From: an uncultured Eggerthellaceae bacterium
GTDB lineage: Bacteria > Actinomycetota > Coriobacteriia > Coriobacteriales > Eggerthellaceae
Assembly (NCBI GenBank): GCA_946626265.1
Contig: CAMOUE010000096.1
Span: forward strand, 1-8,369
Direction: 5' to 3'
DNA length: 8,369 bases
Made by a program: the position numbers and the translations under genes. Below are positions 7,081 to 8,369 of this stretch, piece after piece (the stretch's first letter is position 1; each line of letters starts with the position of its first letter). Under the pieces are notes generated by a model. That model did no database searches and was not told where the DNA came from. It saw nothing but the letters and a program-made list of their open reading frames with translations.

Positions 7081-7635
7081 TCAGGCCTGCCCGTTCTGGG
7101 TCTTGCGCTGCTTCGCAAGCTCTTCTTGCAGAACGGGTTCGGTCTTTCTGAGATAGTTGTCGAAATCGTAGTGGTCACGTCCCTTGAGAGGAAGCTCGGC
7201 GACTTGGTACAGCACCCTGAGCGCCGCCTCGTACCTCTTGTTATCCTGGAGGATGTTGATGACCTTCTCGGCAAAATGCATGCGCGTGTAGTTGCTGTGG
7301 TCGCCTTCCCACCAGTCGTTGTAATCGCGCATCAGCTTCTTGACGTTTCGCTTCTCGTTGTAGCTCTCTAGGATGGGCATGCACGTCTCGTGCTCGTCTT
7401 TGACATCTGCCATGTTCTTGGGATTGCTCCTGACCGTGTGGACGGTCACCAGGATCCCGATTATCAGTATTGGAAACAGGATGATGAGGAGCTGATCTGG
7501 ATTGAACGTCTTCATCAACAGGACGCAGACGACGATGGCCACGATGAGGGCGCCCGTCGAAAGACCGACCTGAAGCGGCGACCGCTTGCGTCGATTTGCA
7601 TATGCCTGCGAAATTGCGTCTGAAAACCTTGCCAT
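7081..7635 (-). CDS. Two-helix membrane protein of unknown function
   Basis: 184 residues, not assigned to a family. A basic N-terminus (ANRRKRSPLQ) leads into two hydrophobic helices at about 22-42 and 48-68 with a short NPDQ turn, so both ends are likely cytoplasmic. The rest (70-184) is a charged, helical soluble domain with YNDWWEGDHSNYTRMHFAEK, and RYEAALRVLYQVAELPL looks like a TPR-style helix pair. GC content looks lower here (about 50-57 percent in stretches counted) than in the neighbours (about 62 percent). The start at 7635 has GAGGG six nt upstream; the stop is TGA at 7083-7081. It sits 44 nt before URO-D B and probably shares its transcript. It could be a scaffold or regulator for the downstream protein; no catalytic motif is visible. 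Confidence 0.8.
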   Translation of the reverse strand: MARFSDAISQAYANRRKRSPLQVGLSTGALIVAIVVCVLLMKTFNPDQLLIILFPILIIGILVTVHTVRSNPKNMADVKDEHETCMPILESYNEKRNVKKLMRDYNDWWEGDHSNYTRMHFAEKVINILQDNKRYEAALRVLYQVAELPLKGRDHYDFDNYLRKTEPVLQEELAKQRKTQNGQA

Positions 7636-7715
7636 AAACGTCCCTCATTGCCCTCGATGCCGAAATCGAACACGGGAGTGCATTTTCATAACTCTAACAC
7701 GTACTCAGGTGGGAT

Positions 7716-7746
7716 GGTGCACGGCCCGCCATTTGGACCGTGCACC
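7716..7746. terminator. Hairpin between the GPH transporter and the membrane protein
   Basis: 9-bp arms GGTGCACGG (7716-7724) and CCGTGCACC (7738-7746) surround a 13-nt loop that can pair further after one mismatch. It lies 42 nt after the transporter stop. No T-run follows on either strand, so it may be a weak or Rho-linked terminator, or a dyad bound by a regulator upstream of the 7635 gene. Confidence 0.4.
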
Positions 7747-7759
7747 GGTTCGAACTAGT

Positions 7760-7795
7760 GCCTAACGCCCTATTTGGCGCCTAGCGTCCTATTGC
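7760..7795. repeat. Imperfect tandem repeat at the end of the transporter gene
   Basis: GCCTAACGCCCTATT (7760-7774) and GCCTAGCGTCCTATT (7779-7793) repeat with a 19-nt period and two mismatches. The second copy spans the transporter stop codon (7791-7789). It looks like a small local duplication. Confidence 0.6.
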
Positions 7796-8369
7796 TCCTG
7801 ACGCTCGCCGATTTCCTTCTGGGCTTGGGCCAGAACATCGTTGTTGATCCTGTAACCGAAGATGAGGATCAGCATGGAAATGACGCAGAGGATCGCGGGA
7901 AGCACGAACCAGCCGTTGACGATGCCCTCCTGCAGGGCCGGCGTGGACTGGTCGGCCGTCATGCCCGCGACGAAACCGGCCGCACCGAGGATGGCGGGGA
8001 TGACGACGCCACGTGCGAAGAAGCCGATCTTGAGGGGCAGAACCTGCAGGCCGGAAATCCAACCAGCGGAGTTCTTGCCGGTCTTCCACTCGGAGTAGAC
8101 GACGCAGTCGCCGTACATCGCGGGGATGACCGCGTAGATGAGGCCGTAACCGGCCTGCGCGACGGTCATGCAAACCACGACGACCATCATCTGCGTGTAG
8201 CTAACACGCGCGATGAGCAGCATGGCGATCATGACGATGAACGCCGCGATAACCGCGTTCTTGGAGCCCTTGAGGGCCTTGGAGACCGGGCCGCCCAGGT
8301 AGGCGCCGACGACCGTGCCGACGTTGGTCGCGAAGATGTAGTTCGCGAGCATCGCGGGGTCGAACGCGA
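7789..8369 (-). CDS. GPH-family MFS symporter, C-terminal part (gene continues past window edge)
   Basis: The visible 192 residues are the C-terminal portion of a membrane transporter of the glycoside-pentoside-hexuronide:cation symporter (MelB-like, MFS_2) family. The diagnostic stretch is YGDCVVYSEWKTGKNSAG, near 8063-8118, which matches the conserved DxxxYxEWKTGxR-type cytoplasmic loop of the family. About five hydrophobic helices follow the usual pattern, including NVGTVVGAYLGGPVSKALKG before one and FVLPAILCVISMLILIFGYR as the last, and the protein ends in a charged tail (ERQEQ). The stop is TAG at 7791-7789; the start lies beyond 8369. Family members carry sugars or, in Coriobacteriia, often uncharacterised small molecules with Na+ or H+. 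Its nearness to the URO-D B unit suggests import of that unit's substrate, which is inference. Confidence 0.88.
   Translation of the reverse strand, partial: AFDPAMLANYIFATNVGTVVGAYLGGPVSKALKGSKNAVIAAFIVMIAMLLIARVSYTQMMVVVVCMTVAQAGYGLIYAVIPAMYGDCVVYSEWKTGKNSAGWISGLQVLPLKIGFFARGVVIPAILGAAGFVAGMTADQSTPALQEGIVNGWFVLPAILCVISMLILIFGYRINNDVLAQAQKEIGERQEQ

Noticed and set aside
7645..7689. 14-codon Arg-rich frame just before the membrane protein gene
   Set aside because: Its stop overlaps the ribosome site of the next gene, as in a leader, but it has no ribosome site of its own and is short enough to be chance.

Overview
The window looks like chromosomal DNA from a high-GC anaerobe of the Coriobacteriia, most likely Eggerthellaceae. 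This is inferred from the G/C-rich third codon positions, the uroporphyrinogen-decarboxylase-fold (URO-D) proteins kept next to PucR-type regulators and a GPH transporter, and the style of the intergenic palindromes. All intact genes lie on the minus strand, so transcription runs from high to low coordinates. The only plus-strand coding sequence is a short transporter remnant.

In transcription order: (1) 8369-7789, the C-terminal part of a GPH-family sugar/cation-type symporter cut by the window edge. (2) 7635-7081, a 184-residue two-helix membrane protein of unknown function. (3) 7036-6026, URO-D family protein B, 44 nt after the membrane gene and closed by a strong intrinsic terminator. (4) 5899-5810, a possible 29-codon ORF overlapping the start of (5). 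(5) 5817-5026, an arylamine N-acetyltransferase with an intact Cys-His-Asp triad. (6) 4783-4992 on the plus strand, the last ~70 codons of an MFS drug-transporter-like protein. (7) 4769-3450, a PucR-type regulator apparently missing its N-terminus. (8) 3352-2348, URO-D family protein A, about three-quarters identical to B, with its own terminator. (9) 2208-1990, a stand-alone 72-residue heavy-metal-binding (HMA) protein. (10) 1909-14, a P1B-type Zn/Cd/Pb-exporting ATPase that lacks an N-terminal HMA domain.

Two functional blocks stand out. Block one (2253-14) is a metal-efflux operon: a promoter with 17-nt spacing overlaps a near-perfect ArsR/SmtB-type palindrome, then comes the HMA protein, a double palindrome of REP type, and the ATPase. 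The HMA domain normally fused to this class of pump is a separate gene here. Block two is a paralogous URO-D pair (A and B), each with a different neighbour: a damaged regulator for A, and a membrane protein with a GPH transporter further upstream for B. The URO-D proteins are not HemE, and they also lack the Cys ligands of MtaA/CmuA-type methyltransferases, so their chemistry is open. No corrinoid protein or reductive activator is visible.

The centre of the window (about 4780) appears to be a deletion scar. A minus-strand regulator and a plus-strand transporter both lose their 5' ends at the same point, as expected if one deletion removed the middle of a divergent pair. No stretch above 300 bases is free of genes; the largest gaps are 5818-6025 and 7636-7788.
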